Shown piece by piece: positions 4,507-5,112 of a stretch of 5,112 nucleotides of DNA (position 1 is its first letter; each line of letters begins with the position of its first letter). The notes beneath the pieces are model-generated. The model was not told where the DNA came from and did no database searches. It saw only the letters and a list, made by a program, of their open reading frames with translations. The position numbers and the translations under genes are program-made. The stretch comes from Desulfonatronovibrio sp. (GTDB lineage Bacteria; Desulfobacterota; Desulfovibrionia; Desulfovibrionales; Desulfonatronovibrionaceae), in the NCBI GenBank assembly GCA_003558575.1, contig PWPY01000332.1, forward strand, positions 1 through 5,112. Direction: 5' to 3'.

Positions 4507-5112
4507 TCCGCAAAAGAACCCGATTTTACTTCTTATCTTAGATGGATGGGGGATTGCTCCCAAAGGTTCAGGCAACGCCATTTCCCAAGCGAACACCCCC
4601 AACCTTGATTATATTATTGAAAATTTTCCAGGGACAAAGCTTAAATGTTCAGGTCCGCATGTGGGGCTGCCAGAAGGCCAGATGGGCAATTCTGAAGTGG
4701 GTCATCTTAACATTGGAGCCGGACGGGTTGTTTATCAGGACATAATGAGAATCAACCTGGCCATAGAAAAAAATGAACTGGCCTTAAACCCCAATCTCCA
4801 TGATCTTTTTGCCAATATCAGGCCAGGTGGCAGTCTACACCTTATGGGGCTGGTATCAGACGGCGGTGTGCATAGTCTTCAGACTCATCTGCACGCCTTA
4901 ATTACTATTGCCAGGGACCAGGGCGTTTCAAAACTGTATGTACATTGTTTTCTTGATGGGCGTGATACATCCCCAACCAGCGGGGCGACATTTGTGGCTG
5001 AGCTGCAGAATCATCTCGAGATGACCGGAACTGGAAAAATAGCCACAGTTGCCGGGAGATATTATGCCATGGACCGTGACAAGCGCTGGGAACGGACTCA
5101 GCTTGCATATGA
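4499..5112 (+). CDS. gpmI: 2,3-bisphosphoglycerate-independent phosphoglycerate mutase, 3' end outside the window
   Basis: The enzyme interconverts 3- and 2-phosphoglycerate in glycolysis and gluconeogenesis, using two Mn ions and a phosphoserine intermediate. The frame opens at ATG 4499 and is still open at the window end, showing 204 of the roughly 510 residues of the family. Visible motifs are LLILDGWG with the metal-binding Asp at 15, the nucleophile Ser65 in GQMGNSEVGHLNIGAG, then LVSDGGVHS, FLDGRDTSP and GRYYAMDRDKRWER, the last three being substrate-binding segments of the transferase domain. All visible catalytic positions are intact. The start is fixed by a GGAG site and by the motif distance from the N-terminus. 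It overlaps rsfS by eight bases (ATGGCTGA), so it is almost certainly in the same operon. Confidence 0.96.
   Translation, partial: MADPQKNPILLLILDGWGIAPKGSGNAISQANTPNLDYIIENFPGTKLKCSGPHVGLPEGQMGNSEVGHLNIGAGRVVYQDIMRINLAIEKNELALNPNLHDLFANIRPGGSLHLMGLVSDGGVHSLQTHLHALITIARDQGVSKLYVHCFLDGRDTSPTSGATFVAELQNHLEMTGTGKIATVAGRYYAMDRDKRWERTQLAY

Overview
The window looks like chromosomal DNA of a Gram-negative bacterium, most likely an anaerobe of the Desulfobacterota (Desulfovibrionales-like). This placement is an inference. It rests on the style of the RibF, RsfS and GpmI proteins, the COG2509-type flavoprotein, the response-regulator fragments and a GTTGAAAAA-ended short repeat that I associate with such genomes. 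No single marker proves the lineage.

Left part (1-2045). The window opens inside the C-terminal receiver domain of a two-component signalling protein. Next comes a complete, G+C-rich gene for a FAD-dependent dehydrogenase of the COG2509 type (455-1921), with a clear Shine-Dalgarno site. Directly after it lies a short reading frame that reads like the last 20-25 residues of a second receiver domain with no body, probably a gene relic.

Middle part (2046-3021). This stretch has no convincing protein gene except a doubtful small minus-strand ORF. It holds a 71-bp element with GTTGAAAAA terminal inverted repeats, an outward-facing promoter-like pair inside that element, a long hairpin followed by a T run, a 13-nt-period tandem repeat, and a complete tRNA-Leu(CAG) gene on the minus strand with encoded CCA and a strong terminator. 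Between the tRNA and ribF is a further hairpin-rich, A+T-rich stretch. The scrap-like left side abuts the 3' end of the tRNA, and base composition changes across it. This fits an old integration boundary but does not prove one.

Right part (3022-5112). Three housekeeping genes lie on the plus strand: ribF (riboflavin kinase/FAD synthetase), rsfS (ribosomal silencing factor) and the 5' part of gpmI (cofactor-independent phosphoglycerate mutase), which runs off the window. rsfS and gpmI overlap by 8 nt and should be co-transcribed. A terminator-like structure and a perfect 8-bp inverted repeat separate ribF from rsfS. ribF supplies FMN and FAD in general, and so also the cofactor of the upstream flavoprotein, but the two genes are not an operon.

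I saw no clearly new multi-gene system. The most unusual parts are the receiver-domain relic and the hairpin-rich intergenic stretches on both sides of the tRNA, which could encode small RNAs.
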